This document shows, one piece after another, positions 16,633-26,573 of a stretch of DNA of 40,920 nucleotides. This DNA comes from Veillonella sp. R32 (lineage in GTDB: Bacteria > Bacillota > Negativicutes > Veillonellales > Veillonellaceae). A model generated the notes under the pieces. That model searched no databases. It worked only from the letters and a program-made list of their open reading frames with translations, and had not been told where the DNA came from. The translations under genes and the position numbers were made by a program. Position 1 is the first letter of the stretch; each line of letters starts with the position of its first letter. The stretch covers positions 1-40,920 of the forward strand of contig NZ_NMZQ01000020.1 of assembly GCF_010093125.1 (NCBI RefSeq), in the 5' to 3' direction.

Positions 16633-17351
16633 AATTCCTCCTCTAGCGCTACTACATCCGCCAAGGTTAAAGGCCCTTCATAGAGGGCTTTTCCTACAAT
16701 ACAATCCGTAAGCCCTTTAGCTCTTAAGCTGATAATATCTTCCTTATGTCGAATCCCACCAGAGGCAATGATAACTGCTTCAGGAAACAACCTTTGTAAA
16801 TCAGCGAGTAGTGTTTCATTAGCCCCTGACATAGTGCCATCACGGCTAATATCAGTGACAATAAAGTAAATGGCCCCTGCCGTTATCATTTCACGAATTA
16901 ATTCAACCATAGTCACTTCTGATTGTTCTAGCCAGCCTTCAGTTGCCACTTTACCGTCAATACCATCAACGCCAATAACAATGCGTTCAGCCCCGTAAGT
17001 CTTAAGCATACGTTTTGTAAAATCTGCCTGTTTCAGTGCCACCGAGCCTAAAATAATCCGATTAACCCCCGCCTCCAAATAGGCCTGAATAGTTGCTTCA
17101 TCACGGATACCGCCCCCTACTTCCATAACACCCGTGAAAACTTGACGAATGCCTACAATGGTATCATAATTGACAGGTTTACCCGCTTTAGCCCCATCTA
17201 AATCAACTACATGAATGGCCTTAATGCCCGCTTTTTCATAGGAAGTGGCTTGATCGACTGGATTGGAGTTAATCACGACTTCTTGATTAAAATCCCCTTT
17301 AAATAGGCGCACACTTCGTTTATTTTGTATATCAATGGCAGGAAATATCAT
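16626..17351 (-). CDS. hisA: ProFAR isomerase HisA, 241 aa
   Basis: Amadori isomerase converting ProFAR to PRFAR; a (beta/alpha)8 barrel related to HisF. The first catalytic Asp is Asp7 in FPAIDIQNK, and the second lies in [16 protein letters not shown] and ASGGIRH are phosphate-binding loops. I start at 17351 because AGGAGG is five bases upstream. The frame is open for 18 codons further, back into the end of hisH, but without a site. The gap to hisH is 28 bp. Confidence 0.96.
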   Translation of the reverse strand: MIFPAIDIQNKRSVRLFKGDFNQEVVINSNPVDQATSYEKAGIKAIHVVDLDGAKAGKPVNYDTIVGIRQVFTGVMEVGGGIRDEATIQAYLEAGVNRIILGSVALKQADFTKRMLKTYGAERIVIGVDGIDGKVATEGWLEQSEVTMVELIREMITAGAIYFIVTDISRDGTMSGANETLLADLQRLFPEAVIIASGGIRHKEDIISLRAKGLTDCIVGKALYEGPLTLADVVALEEELC

Positions 17352-17379
17352 GTAAACCTCCTCAATAACTCCTACAACT

Positions 17380-17991
17380 TTATACGGCACCACATAAACT
17401 ACCAAACTGTTTTAACAAACGAAGCCCAATGGCCGCACTCTTTTCAGGGTGAAACTGCATGCCATAAATCGAGTCTCGTCCCACAATCGCTGGTATCGTA
17501 ATTCCATAATCAGCGGTGGCTACTATATATTCGTCATCACAACAGGCATAATAGGAATGAACAAAATAGGTATATTCTTTGTCCACAAAGCTAAACGGAC
17601 TGGCGGATTTATATACTTGGTTCTGATTCCAACCCGTATGTGGCACCATAAGGCCCAAATCGGTAGGAATGGCTTCCACCGTGCCGGGAATTAAACCTAA
17701 TCCCACTGTCTTGCCATATTCCGTAGACGATTCAAAGAGAATCTGCATACCTAAACAAATTCCTAAAAGGGGTATACCTTTAGTCGCTACGTCTTGTAAT
17801 ACAGGTACTAAGCCTCTTTGAGTTAATGTTTCCATAGCCTGTTTAAAAGCACCCACACCCGGCACAACTACTCCATCAGCCGCAAGGATTATCTCCTTAT
17901 CGGCCGTCAATACAGTAGGAATGCCTAAATGGGTGAACGCCTTCTGCACATTAAATGTATTCCCTGCGTCATAATCAACTATTGCAATCAT
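17380..17991 (-). CDS. hisH: Imidazole glycerol phosphate synthase, glutaminase subunit HisH, 203 aa
   Basis: A class I glutamine amidotransferase that feeds ammonia to HisF. The triad is Cys79 (GICLGMQ), His181 and Glu183 (FHPEKS). PGVGAF near 44-49 forms the oxyanion region. Family length about 200. The gene begins 14 bp after hisB. Confidence 0.97.
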   Translation of the reverse strand: MIAIVDYDAGNTFNVQKAFTHLGIPTVLTADKEIILAADGVVVPGVGAFKQAMETLTQRGLVPVLQDVATKGIPLLGICLGMQILFESSTEYGKTVGLGLIPGTVEAIPTDLGLMVPHTGWNQNQVYKSASPFSFVDKEYTYFVHSYYACCDDEYIVATADYGITIPAIVGRDSIYGMQFHPEKSAAIGLRLLKQFGSLCGAV

Positions 17992-18005
17992 ATCTATCCT
18001 TTACT

Positions 18006-18746
18006 CTACACAGTTAAGCTACCCTTGGTGGAATTAATACCTACAATATCTGTATTAAGTGTAACCGCCTGTCGCAACGCACGGCCTGTAGCCTTAAACA
18101 TACTTTCAATAATGTGATGGGTATTACGACCATACTCATTGCGCACATGAAGGTTCATTAAGCCATTCATAGCTAAGGCTTGGAAAAAATCTTCCACCAA
18201 TTCCGTTTCAAAATTACCGCCTAATACAGGCGTGCTAAGTGCCGCTTGATATACCAAATAAGGGCGACCACTTAAATCAATAACAACCTGCGTCAACGAT
18301 TCGTCCATCGGTACCCACGCATTGCCATATCGTTCAATTTGCTCTTTAGCCCCTAGGGCTTGCGTTAAGGCTTGCCCCAAAGCTAAGGCTACATCCTCTA
18401 CCGTGTGATGTGCATCAATATAGGTATCTCCTTTGGCCCTAACAATCAAACCGAAGCGGCCATGTTTGGCTAATAAGGTAAGCATATGGTCTAAGAAGCC
18501 AATGCCCGTTGCAATGTCTACCCCAGTCTGCTCATCTAAATTAAGACTAACTTCAATATTGGTTTCGGCGGTCACTCGTTTTACTACGGCACAGCGCCCC
18601 GCACACTGACTAACCGCATCAGCCACAGCCAAACTATTAGCATCAGCCGTAGCTAAACTATTAGCATCAGCTATAGCCAGCCCTTTCGTATCCGTGGAGC
18701 CCCCTTTGATATTACCTAGTGGTATCTCTTTATTCTTAGTGTCCAT
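18006..18746 (-). CDS. hisB: Imidazoleglycerol-phosphate dehydratase HisB with N-terminal repeat extension, 246 aa
   Basis: Manganese enzyme that dehydrates IGP to imidazole acetol phosphate. The core domain starts near residue 52 ([15 protein letters not shown]) and shows GFLDHML, the metal motif DAHHTVEDV, and THHIIES near the C-terminus. The usual length is about 195 residues. Here about 50 extra N-terminal residues include three copies of an eight-residue unit of the form [GS]LAxADA[NV] (about 21-44), encoded by a 24-bp tandem repeat. The start at 18746 has GAGAGG five bases upstream and overlaps hisD by 11 bp. There is no fused phosphatase domain; that role fits the PHP protein at 22328-23185. 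Confidence 0.93.
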   Translation of the reverse strand: MDTKNKEIPLGNIKGGSTDTKGLAIADANSLATADANSLAVADAVSQCAGRCAVVKRVTAETNIEVSLNLDEQTGVDIATGIGFLDHMLTLLAKHGRFGLIVRAKGDTYIDAHHTVEDVALALGQALTQALGAKEQIERYGNAWVPMDESLTQVVIDLSGRPYLVYQAALSTPVLGGNFETELVEDFFQALAMNGLMNLHVRNEYGRNTHHIIESMFKATGRALRQAVTLNTDIVGINSTKGSLTV

Positions 18747-20067
18747 AGGAACCTCTCGCTTCCTCATCATCAAATGTAAACTGATCAGCTGTTTCATCAA
18801 ACCGAATTTCAATAGAACGCGCATGCCCTTCTAAACCTTCGGTGCGCGCTAAGGTTGCAATGTGAGGCGCTAATTCTTGTAAACGAGCTTTGGAGAACTG
18901 CATGAAAGAGGTACGTTTCACAAAGTCATACACACCAAGGGGCGAAGAAAAACGAGCCGTACCACTGGTAGGTAATACGTGATTAGGGCCACCCATATAA
19001 TCGCCCACTGGTTCAGCCGTATAAGGACCTAAGAATACAGAGCCGGCATTTTCAACTAAACTCATATATTCCACAGCATTCGCCAATTGAATTTCTAAAT
19101 GTTCTGGCGCCACTTCATTCATCAAGGTGAACATGTCTTCAATAGAATCAATAATAGCAATGAAACTCCGCTCTTCAATCGCTGTTCGAGCAATCGCTTC
19201 ACGCGGTAATTCCTTGAGTTGCCGTTCTACTTCCTTAGCTACCGCATTGGCTAATAATTCGCTATTCGTAATTAAAATAGAACGTGCTCGTTTGTCATGT
19301 TCTGCCTGTGATAATAAGTCCGCCGCAATGTGAATAGGATTCGCCGTTTCATCAGCTAAAATACCAATTTCAGAAGGGCCCGCAATCATATCAATGGATA
19401 CTTGCCCAAATACTTGGCGTTTAGCGGTAGCCACATAAATATTACCAGGCCCTACAATTTTATCCACTTTTGGCACTGATTCCGTACCATAAGCTAAGGC
19501 AGCTACTGCTTGGGCTCCGCCCACTTGATACACCGCATCAACACCAGCCAATTTAGCGGCACCCAATACGATAGGAGCAATGCCATCTTTCTGCGGTGGC
19601 GTCACCATGATAACTTCTTTCACGCCTGCAATTTTTGCCGGTAAGGCACACATTAAAATGGTGGAGGGATAGGCAGCTGTGCCACCAGGTACATAAATCC
19701 CTACTCGTTTCAAAGGCGTCACTTTTTGCCCACGTAATACACCCGTCGTATCTAAATCAATAAAACTTTGATCAATTTCTCGTTTATGAAAGGCTTCAAT
19801 ATTCGCTTTAGCTACCGTAAGGGCTTCTACTAATTCAGCGGGTAAACTATTATAGGCCGCCTCAATGGCTTCCTGGGGCACACGCAACCCCTCAAGAGTA
19901 ACACCATCGAATTCTTTGCTGTACTGCCGAAGGGCCTCATCCCCACCAGCAATCACGGTTTCAATAATAGTCCGTACTTGTTGCTCAATGGTCATATCCG
20001 TCGTTTGCGCCGTATATTCATTGACTAAATTCATCATCTTCTCTAAGGGTTCTCTATATATCTTCAT
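18736..20067 (-). CDS. hisD: Histidinol dehydrogenase HisD, 443 aa
   Basis: Zinc enzyme catalysing the last two steps, histidinol to histidine with two NAD+. [12 protein letters not shown] and SQAEHD motifs are present, and VAPEHLEI supplies the Glu/His catalytic pair. TSGTARF and GHARSIEIR mark the C-terminal part. Family length about 430. Good GAGAGAACC-type ribosome site. It is 32 bp after hisG. Confidence 0.96.
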   Translation of the reverse strand: MKIYREPLEKMMNLVNEYTAQTTDMTIEQQVRTIIETVIAGGDEALRQYSKEFDGVTLEGLRVPQEAIEAAYNSLPAELVEALTVAKANIEAFHKREIDQSFIDLDTTGVLRGQKVTPLKRVGIYVPGGTAAYPSTILMCALPAKIAGVKEVIMVTPPQKDGIAPIVLGAAKLAGVDAVYQVGGAQAVAALAYGTESVPKVDKIVGPGNIYVATAKRQVFGQVSIDMIAGPSEIGILADETANPIHIAADLLSQAEHDKRARSILITNSELLANAVAKEVERQLKELPREAIARTAIEERSFIAIIDSIEDMFTLMNEVAPEHLEIQLANAVEYMSLVENAGSVFLGPYTAEPVGDYMGGPNHVLPTSGTARFSSPLGVYDFVKRTSFMQFSKARLQELAPHIATLARTEGLEGHARSIEIRFDETADQFTFDDEEARGSYGH

Positions 20068-20099
20068 GGTTCTCTCCTCTATGTCTCTATACTAGGCAA

Positions 20100-20717
20100 T
20101 CAGGCTTGCGCCGTCTTTAACTTGTCTACAAATGTAAAAATTTCACTGCGCTTTTGTTTCAAAGCCAATGGATTTGCCACCAAACGCGTAGATATAGGCA
20201 TCAGCCAATCAAAAATTTGCAAGTTATTTTCTCGCAAGGTCGTACCTGTTTCGGTAATATCTACAATGGCATCGGCTAAGCCAATTAAAGGGGCTAGCTC
20301 TACAGAGCCTTCAATCTTAATAATTTCTACGTCCTTACCACTACTGGCAAAATAGGCCTTAGTAATGTTAGGATATTTAGTCCCAATCGTATGTCGTCGT
20401 GGCTCATTCATGTCATAGCCTGCTAAAGAGGCTAAAATAAATTGGCAACGCCCTGTCTGAAGGTCTAATAATTCATAACTGGTATTTTGCTGTTCCTCTA
20501 AAATATCACTACCTACAATGCCGATGTCCACGACACCATTATTAAGGTAAGTCAAAACGTCGCCACCTTTAACTAAAATCACTTCTAAGCTATCGCCTAG
20601 CTGAATTACGAGTTTACGTTTCTTATTGCGTAAAGGTTCACAATCAATGTCACAAGCCTCCAGAAGGGGAATGACCTGCTCCTCTACACGGCCTTTTGTT
20701 AGGGCTATACTAAGCAT
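20100..20717 (-). CDS. hisG: ATP phosphoribosyltransferase catalytic subunit HisG (short form), 205 aa
   Basis: Commits PRPP and ATP to histidine synthesis. It lacks the C-terminal regulatory domain of long HisG (about 300 residues), so it needs HisZ, encoded immediately upstream. ALTKGRVEEQ, VDIGIVGSDIL and the PRPP loop DITETGTTLREN near 155 are visible. I place the start at the ATG at 20717, nine bases after AAGGAG; a GTG two codons upstream (20723) is too close. The start overlaps the hisZ stop by eight bases. Confidence 0.95.
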   Translation of the reverse strand: MLSIALTKGRVEEQVIPLLEACDIDCEPLRNKKRKLVIQLGDSLEVILVKGGDVLTYLNNGVVDIGIVGSDILEEQQNTSYELLDLQTGRCQFILASLAGYDMNEPRRHTIGTKYPNITKAYFASSGKDVEIIKIEGSVELAPLIGLADAIVDITETGTTLRENNLQIFDWLMPISTRLVANPLALKQKRSEIFTFVDKLKTAQA

Positions 20718-21867
20718 CTTCACTCACTCCTTCTTCCGTGACTACATATAACACAGCATTTTCACGCGCAGCCTGACGTCGTGCGTCCTCCAAACTATCG
20801 GCTAGCACTAAGCTATACGCTGGGTGATTCACTAAATACGCAGCTGCTTTAGGCCAGGCAGTTGGCTCATAATACACTAACACTGGTTTAGCTTTCGGCA
20901 CTTCCATATCAGCCACTTGAGCTAGCACATCTAAGTCAAAAGCCATGCCTACCGCACAGGTAGGTTCTTTCTGAAAATTAGCTAACAAACGATCATAACG
21001 GCCACCACTGACAATATAGCTAGCCACTTCATCCACATAGCCTCTAAAGGTCAAGCCTGTATAATAGGGTTGTGGTGGTCGGCTACTTAAATCTAGGCGA
21101 ACCTGCTGATTTGACATATGTTGCACCGTTTTCGCTAAATCCATCAATTGATTGACAATTCGTTGGGCTAACATAGGTAAAATCACTTGATTTAATTCTT
21201 GCTGTACTTCTTCTACCGAGCCAAATAAACGAGGCCAAACCACTAACAGTGGATATAAGGCATTTTCGGCATAACTTTCAATAATCGTTTCATACCGCGG
21301 CAAATTCTTATTGAATAAAGCATCAAACAAGGTCTCTTCCTCATCAGCCGTTAAGCCTAAGGCTTCCACAATCGTCGGTGCAAAACGAGCATCACTTAAC
21401 TCCAAATACAATCGATTGTTTAGTAACAATCGATTCACTTGATTGATAACTAGCATACATTCCAGCTCGGCTCGATTCGACTCATAACCAACTAATTCAA
21501 TGCCCGCCTGTGTCACTTGATTGGCCCAACCACGATGGGCCTGATTCATAGCCAACACGTCACCAATATAGTAAAACTTAGTAGGCAAGCTTACTTGTAT
21601 GTTGGATAAAAATCGTGCAATAGGTAAGGTTAAATCAGGACGCACGACTAAGCGCTCTTGCGAGCTATCTACCAATTCATACAGCTTCTGTTGAATGGCT
21701 AAATCATAATCATCAAAAACATTTTTATATTCAATTAACGGTGTTATAATTTTTGTATAGCCTCGTTTGTAGAAGCATTTCGATAATAAATTGCTAAGGA
21801 GCGCCTTCTTCTGCGCTTCCTCACCAAACTCATCACGAAAGCCTTGTGGCAAGCGTTTTTGTTTCAT
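20710..21867 (-). CDS. hisZ: ATP phosphoribosyltransferase regulatory subunit HisZ, 385 aa
   Basis: A HisRS-like protein without tRNA charging activity that binds short HisG, forms the hetero-octamer and carries histidine feedback control. Class II synthetase-like motifs are seen: GFRDEFGEEA near the N-terminus, TPLIEY, VRPDLTLPIARF, and SGGRYDRLL near residue 290. First gene of hisZGDBHAFIEC, with a 130-nt leader behind a strong promoter. I see no T-box or obvious His-rich leader peptide. Confidence 0.94.
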   Translation of the reverse strand: MKQKRLPQGFRDEFGEEAQKKALLSNLLSKCFYKRGYTKIITPLIEYKNVFDDYDLAIQQKLYELVDSSQERLVVRPDLTLPIARFLSNIQVSLPTKFYYIGDVLAMNQAHRGWANQVTQAGIELVGYESNRAELECMLVINQVNRLLLNNRLYLELSDARFAPTIVEALGLTADEEETLFDALFNKNLPRYETIIESYAENALYPLLVVWPRLFGSVEEVQQELNQVILPMLAQRIVNQLMDLAKTVQHMSNQQVRLDLSSRPPQPYYTGLTFRGYVDEVASYIVSGGRYDRLLANFQKEPTCAVGMAFDLDVLAQVADMEVPKAKPVLVYYEPTAWPKAAAYLVNHPAYSLVLADSLEDARRQAARENAVLYVVTEEGVSEDA

Positions 21868-22002
21868 ATCCCCAACCCTCTCTTTACTCGTACTTCCTAT
21901 CTATCTATACATCACCCAATAGAATGGATGCTGTAGCTACTTCTTAATTTTGAATCTTGCATTTAACTCTTTATCACTTCATCTAACTAAAGCGTTAAAG
22001 AT

Positions 22003-22031
22003 ATAATACACCGTAAGGCACACTTCGTCAA
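22003..22031 (-). promoter_or_regulatory. Promoter of the histidine operon
   Basis: TTGACG (22026-22031), a 17-base spacer and TATTAT (22003-22008). Start of transcription is expected near 21996. No attenuator hairpin is evident between it and hisZ, so control by repressor or by HisZ/HisG feedback is likelier. Confidence 0.85.
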
Positions 22032-22187
22032 TATATTATTACGCATAGGTTTTATGCTTTACGGTCATATAACCAAATATAATCTAATCTATGTTCTTAC
22101 ACCCTTATGCCCCTATACCCTAACATCTCCTAGCTCTATAAAGGAAAACATAGGTGCGTAGGACAAAACATCCTAAAGTCATATATA

Positions 22188-22256
22188 CAAAAACATCCTT
22201 TACTATATGTCATCACGTATTCAACGTGAACTTCATGACAATAGTTAAAGGATGTC
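22188..22256 (-). terminator. Terminator after the PHP phosphatase gene
   Basis: Minus strand: long arms ACATCCTTTA and ATAGTAAAGGATGT with an inner CACGT stem, then TTTTTG. It separates the phosphatase transcript from the his promoter. Confidence 0.85.
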
Positions 22257-22327
22257 TTTTATGTATTGTTATCTCTATATGTTAATGTTCTCTCAATCTA
22301 AACCAGGTAGGCTACGCTATACTAATC

Positions 22328-23185
22328 CTAAACCCAAGCCGTTTCAAAAGCGCTTACCCCGTGAGAATCTGAACCCATCATATACGGCACGCCCAACGCA
22401 TAGGCCATCCCTTGAATAAAGGAACTAGGGTACATTTCACGACAATTTGACTTAAATAAGCCCGCTATATTGTAATCGAGCGTGCGATTCTGGAAACGCA
22501 ACGTTTCAAGAATCTGCCGAATTACTTGCTGTGTAGCACTATCATAGGTATTTTTAAAATTAAAATGGTGCTGATATTTTTTAATCAAGTCTAAATGACC
22601 GATGCGCACCGGTGTATGAGGACCAAAATCAGTCTGCACGCCCTCTAAAACCAGTTGGAAATATCGCCGATACAGCACATCTTGCTTAGTGAGCCACGGT
22701 CCAAAACCTTTCTGAAACTCCGCTTCACTGTAATCTACACACCAAAAGCCATCGTCCACACCGGGCATAAAATGAACCGACAACAAATTATCCCCCGTAT
22801 AAGGCCCTACCAAATCTAGGAATTCGCGAGTCGCTTCCTCAAAGCCAGGCAAATAATCCACTTCAAAACCAACAGATAGATTAATATGCTGGCCATACTC
22901 TCTTTGTAGTTCAGTACCTAAGGCTAAATAGGGTTCCACTTGATCCATACGAATCGATGCCGTATCATAGGCTTCCTTGTCCCCTTTATACCGCCGGACA
23001 AAACCATTAGGCAACGGGGCATGTTCTGTTAAACACAATTTATAAAACCCTAGGCCAATGGCCTTTTCAATCAAAAGCGCCACCTTTTCACCCGTCCCAT
23101 GGGGACATAATTCAGTGTGTAAATGACCATCAACCAATTGCCCCTCATATTGATTGTGACCTACGATGGAATATTGTTTGCTCAT
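22328..23185 (-). CDS. hisJ: Histidinol-phosphatase, PHP family (HisJ/HisK type), 285 aa
   Basis: Predicted to remove phosphate from histidinol phosphate, the one step not encoded in the downstream his operon. PHP-domain metal motifs are DGHLHTELCPHG (19-30), LTEHAPLP near 53, the Glu in GFEVDY, LSVHF, IGHLD and GSDSHG near the C-terminus. Length matches HisJ (about 270). AGGAGC lies seven bases before the ATG. It has its own terminator and sits between the ECF cassette and the his promoter, so it is not in the main operon. Confidence 0.9.
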   Translation of the reverse strand: MSKQYSIVGHNQYEGQLVDGHLHTELCPHGTGEKVALLIEKAIGLGFYKLCLTEHAPLPNGFVRRYKGDKEAYDTASIRMDQVEPYLALGTELQREYGQHINLSVGFEVDYLPGFEEATREFLDLVGPYTGDNLLSVHFMPGVDDGFWCVDYSEAEFQKGFGPWLTKQDVLYRRYFQLVLEGVQTDFGPHTPVRIGHLDLIKKYQHHFNFKNTYDSATQQVIRQILETLRFQNRTLDYNIAGLFKSNCREMYPSSFIQGMAYALGVPYMMGSDSHGVSAFETAWV

Positions 23186-23202
23186 GAACGGCTCCTACTT
23201 GC

Positions 23203-23243
23203 TAACAACAAGGCCTAATGTTTTCACACTTGCACAGTAGGCC
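23203..23243 (-). terminator. Weak terminator after ecfT
   Basis: Minus strand: GGCCTA and TAGGCC arms over a 20-base loop, followed by TTGTTGTT. Short stem, so some read-through into the phosphatase gene is possible. Confidence 0.4.
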
Positions 23244-23284
23244 ACTTAGATAACGAATTCTTACCTATAGTGTACAACAATCTG

Positions 23285-23965
23285 TTAGAAAGCGCCACGC
23301 ACATACATAATAATCGCTGCGGTTAAAAGGACTAATACAGCGACTATGACATAATCAAGACTACGCATGCCAACGGTGGCAACAAAGCTATGATCTTTAT
23401 TACCAAAGCCCCGTAATTCTAGGGAAAGAGCCATCGTTTCAGAACGGCCTAAGGATTTAAGTAATAAGGGTTGAATGACAGACCCATAGGATGCAAACCG
23501 TTTGAAAATATTCCCTTCTAACGCTAAGCCACGACAAGCCTGTGCCTCTTGTACGGCTTTACTTTCGGCAATAAAATCAGGCACAAAGCGAAGGGCCGCG
23601 GTAAACATAAACGCATATTCATAAGGAATTTTACATTGTGTCACCAAAGCTGCCGTTAAATCCTGCAATTTAGTGGTGGCCAAAAGCATAATGAATACCA
23701 TCGTCATACAAAGCATGCGCAACCCGGTTACATAGGCAGAGTCTAACGTGCCACCACCCAAGTATTGCACGACGGCTAGGAATACAGCAAAAATAGCTAA
23801 GACTAAAACAGCTTTGATCTGTTTGCCCAAAAGGCCCGTTACTAATAAAATAATAAGCTCTAAGGCTAGTAATAACGTTAATTCGTAAGGAGTTTGAAAT
23901 AGAACAGCCCATACGGAAAACGCAATAGTCATTAATATTTTGGTAAAAGGTACTAATCGTTTCAT
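23285..23965 (-). CDS. ecfT: ECF transporter transmembrane subunit EcfT, 226 aa
   Basis: The scaffold that couples the two ATPases to the substrate-binding S-component. Four or five membrane segments are visible in the N-terminal half and a last one at the C-terminus. The two short Arg-Gly coupling motifs are ACRG near residue 144 (EAQACRG) and LRG near 187 (LELRGFG). AGGAGG precedes the ATG, 10 bp after the ATPase gene. Part of the Trp T-box operon. Confidence 0.9.
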   Translation of the reverse strand: MKRLVPFTKILMTIAFSVWAVLFQTPYELTLLLALELIILLVTGLLGKQIKAVLVLAIFAVFLAVVQYLGGGTLDSAYVTGLRMLCMTMVFIMLLATTKLQDLTAALVTQCKIPYEYAFMFTAALRFVPDFIAESKAVQEAQACRGLALEGNIFKRFASYGSVIQPLLLKSLGRSETMALSLELRGFGNKDHSFVATVGMRSLDYVIVAVLVLLTAAIIMYVRGAF

Positions 23966-23975
23966 AGGGTTCCTC

Positions 23976-24785
23976 CTAACTGCGACCCTTACGGGCTAGC
24001 ATTTTTGTTTCAAATTCCTTCATAGACTTACAATAACCAAGGCCTGGTACCGCCTCGGCTAATTCCACGCAAGGTGGCTTCGTAAGTCCTAAATCAAATA
24101 AATCTTCACGAGCAGTAAATAATTCTTCTGGCGTACCATCAAACGCTTTGGTGCCATAGCCAATAATGATAGCCCGTGTACAATGAGACGCCATAATTTC
24201 CATATCATGCGTTACCAACAAAATGGTAAGTCCTGTAGCGCGCAAGGTTTCTAATAACTCTAGTAATTCCCGTGTTTCTTTGCCATCTTGGCCACTCGTT
24301 GGCTCATCTAAAATTAAAATCTTAGACTTCATAGCTAACGCCGATGCAATCGCGACCCGCTGTTTTTCCCCACGGCGAAGCGTTGGTGGATAGGCATCTC
24401 GCAAATGGCTAATCCCTGTGGCTGCCAAGGCTTTCGACGTAATATCGGCTACTTCTGCTTTCGTATAGCCTAATTGTTCAGGGCCAAAGCCTACTTCTTC
24501 GGCTACAGTGGGGCGAAACATTTGACGGTCTGGTTGTTGAAACACATACCCGATGAAACGCCCCCGATCAGCCGGGGATAAATTAGTAATATCTTCCCCA
24601 TCATAGTACATCTTGCCACTTCGTGGCTTTTCAAGACCCATCAGCAAACGGGTAACTGTTGTTTTACCACAACCATTACGACCACCAACGGCAATAAATT
24701 CACCTTCACCAATCGTAAAATCTACATTATCTATAATATCTTGCCCTAGGACATAGCCAAAGCGCAAGCCTTTAACTTCTAGCAT
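23976..24785 (-). CDS. ECF transporter ATPase, 269 aa
   Basis: ABC ATPase of the energy-coupling module. Walker A GRNGCGKTT is at 35-43, the Q-loop region FQQPDRQMF at 82-90, Walker B ILILDE at 156-161 and the switch His at 193. The signature is LRRGE (136-140) instead of LSGGQ, while the partner ATPase has a standard LSGGQ. One of the two ATP sites may therefore be degenerate. AGGAGG ribosome site; 10 bp from the fusion gene upstream. Confidence 0.92.
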   Translation of the reverse strand: MLEVKGLRFGYVLGQDIIDNVDFTIGEGEFIAVGGRNGCGKTTVTRLLMGLEKPRSGKMYYDGEDITNLSPADRGRFIGYVFQQPDRQMFRPTVAEEVGFGPEQLGYTKAEVADITSKALAATGISHLRDAYPPTLRRGEKQRVAIASALAMKSKILILDEPTSGQDGKETRELLELLETLRATGLTILLVTHDMEIMASHCTRAIIIGYGTKAFDGTPEELFTAREDLFDLGLTKPPCVELAEAVPGLGYCKSMKEFETKMLARKGRS

Positions 24786-24795
24786 AGTAACCTCC

Positions 24796-26259
24796 TTATG
24801 ATACGCGTAAACCAGATTTAGCAGCGGTCACACTGAGCCATGGCTGTTCAAATTCATAACCAGCTGCTTCTAAGCGCATATAGGTTGTAAAGATAGATGG
24901 CAAGGCATCTACATAAATGTTATGGTTATACATATAACGCAACGTGTTTGCAGGCACATCATCACAGCGAAGTTCCCCATCCACCATAAGGGCCATCCGA
25001 TTAGCATACGGTAATACAGCATGTAAATCATGATCAATAACCACAACGGTAATGCCATAGTCTTTATTCAAAGAACCTACTAAGCGATATAATTCATCGG
25101 TACCTTCTGGATCAAGTGAGCTGGTTGGTTCATCCAACACCAAAATAGAAGGATTCGTAGCTAACACCGAGGCAATCGCCAAGCGTTGACGTTGGCCACC
25201 AGAAAGACTTGTAATCTTACGCTGTTCCATGCCTTCAAGGCCGACTTGTTTAAACACAATAGCACTGCGTTCTTTAATCTGTTCTGGCGTATACCCACGA
25301 TTTTCCATAGCAAAGGCCACTTCTTCCGCTACGGTCATTGTCACAAGTTGTGTGTCGTAGTCGGCTAACACAACGCCGATTTCAGTAGCCAATTCGGAAA
25401 TTTCCGCTTGCGTTGTCGCCTTGCCATTAACATAGACCATGCCTTCCATGCGCCCACCATAGAATTTAGGTACGGCCCCAATCATAGCCATACACAAAGT
25501 GGATTTACCACAACCTGCAGGTCCCGTAATTACTAGAAAATCGCCATCATTAACAACTAAGTTAATATCTTTAATAGCGGGTTTCGTTTGTTTACCATAG
25601 TAATAGGAAAAATGTTCAATGGAAATTTTAGCCTCATTGGTTGGCACTAATTCATATTGACTATGATCACTAGAAATGACTTCATCTGCATTTGGTAAAT
25701 AGCCACGACGAGCAAACAAACGTTGGGCTGGCACATAGAGTAGTGGCGTTACTACGGCATTACAAAGTGCTACGATTAAAACTAACGGCCACATCCCTTT
25801 AAGATATACATCAAGCGGTAAAGCTAATACATAAAATAAAATAGTTACAAAAATACCACCAGATACTAAGGTACTAAAAAAGCCGGACACAACAGGGGGA
25901 ATCATATTTCCACCAATTTTCACCTTGCTAAACATATGCACAACGAAAGCACAAGTTAACGCACCAGCTGGTTCGCTTAATAAGTTGGCATAGGGAAAGG
26001 CTGATTTAGATGTCATCAAATTGATGAGCGCTGCTACTAAGCCAATCCCTAAAGACTGACGATAATTAGGCCGTGTCAAATGAATGGCTACACAATACGT
26101 AGCAATCATCCAGTTTGGTGTAATCCCTGCTACACTAGGGCTAACTAAGTGCAAAATCGTACCCAAAGCCAACATTAACGTGCTCACGGTAACCCAACGA
26201 AATTGACCGCCTTGCACATGTGTATATACTAATTTTGAAACATCTTGAATTCGCTCCAT
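24796..26259 (-). CDS. Fused TrpP-like S-component and ECF ATPase, 487 aa
   Basis: Residues about 20-185 form five or six membrane segments with the pattern of the TrpP (YhaG) type of substrate-binding S-component (LHLVSPSVAGITPNWM, GLVAALINLMTSK). A linker leads to an ABC ATPase domain (about 211-440) with Walker A GPAGCGKST (246-254), LSGGQ (352-356), Walker B ILVLDE (372-377) and a VIDHD switch. Together with the next two genes all ECF parts are present, but S-component and ATPase are one polypeptide. The Trp T-box leader upstream points to tryptophan (or a precursor) as the substrate. AGGAGG is eight bases before the ATG. The substrate is inferred from control and resemblance. Confidence 0.85.
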   Translation of the reverse strand: MERIQDVSKLVYTHVQGGQFRWVTVSTLMLALGTILHLVSPSVAGITPNWMIATYCVAIHLTRPNYRQSLGIGLVAALINLMTSKSAFPYANLLSEPAGALTCAFVVHMFSKVKIGGNMIPPVVSGFFSTLVSGGIFVTILFYVLALPLDVYLKGMWPLVLIVALCNAVVTPLLYVPAQRLFARRGYLPNADEVISSDHSQYELVPTNEAKISIEHFSYYYGKQTKPAIKDINLVVNDGDFLVITGPAGCGKSTLCMAMIGAVPKFYGGRMEGMVYVNGKATTQAEISELATEIGVVLADYDTQLVTMTVAEEVAFAMENRGYTPEQIKERSAIVFKQVGLEGMEQRKITSLSGGQRQRLAIASVLATNPSILVLDEPTSSLDPEGTDELYRLVGSLNKDYGITVVVIDHDLHAVLPYANRMALMVDGELRCDDVPANTLRYMYNHNIYVDALPSIFTTYMRLEAAGYEFEQPWLSVTAAKSGLRVS

Positions 26260-26285
26260 ACTTCTTTCCTCCTAAAAATGGGTAT

Positions 26286-26567
26286 AAAAAAAACCTTTCA
26301 ATCCCAGAAAATCTAGGGACGAAGGTTATCCGCGGTGCCACCCCAATTGGTCATAAAGACCCGGCTCACTACGTACGGCCTACCCATAGGCGATACGCGC
26401 TCCTTTGTTAACGGTCGGAGATGACCGGTGGCGCCTACCAAAGTTCGGGCCACGTCTCCCAGGTCCATTCATTATAAACTCTTGCATCAGGCTCCCACCA
26501 TTCCCGACTCGCTGTAGCCGAACTCTTATAATTACTCTTCCTGTTCGTCGACGATATCTTTATGTTT
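26286..26567 (-). promoter_or_regulatory. T-box leader specific for tRNA-Trp
   Basis: The minus strand has the T-box core GGTGGCACCGCGGAT (26326-26344) and a terminator with AACCTT/AAGGTT arms and a T8 run (26286-26328). Stem I carries AGCGAGTCGGGA and GGTGG elements. The specifier loop holds TGG (26465-26467) in the context GAA-TGG-ACC, aligned with the Cys and Leu T-boxes of this window. Uncharged tRNA-Trp should turn on the ECF cassette. Confidence 0.92.
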
Positions 26568-26573
26568 TTCTCA

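Noticed and set aside
21868-22002. T-box or histidine leader peptide before hisZ
   Set aside because: No T-box core, no terminator hairpin and no run of His codons in the 130-nt leader.
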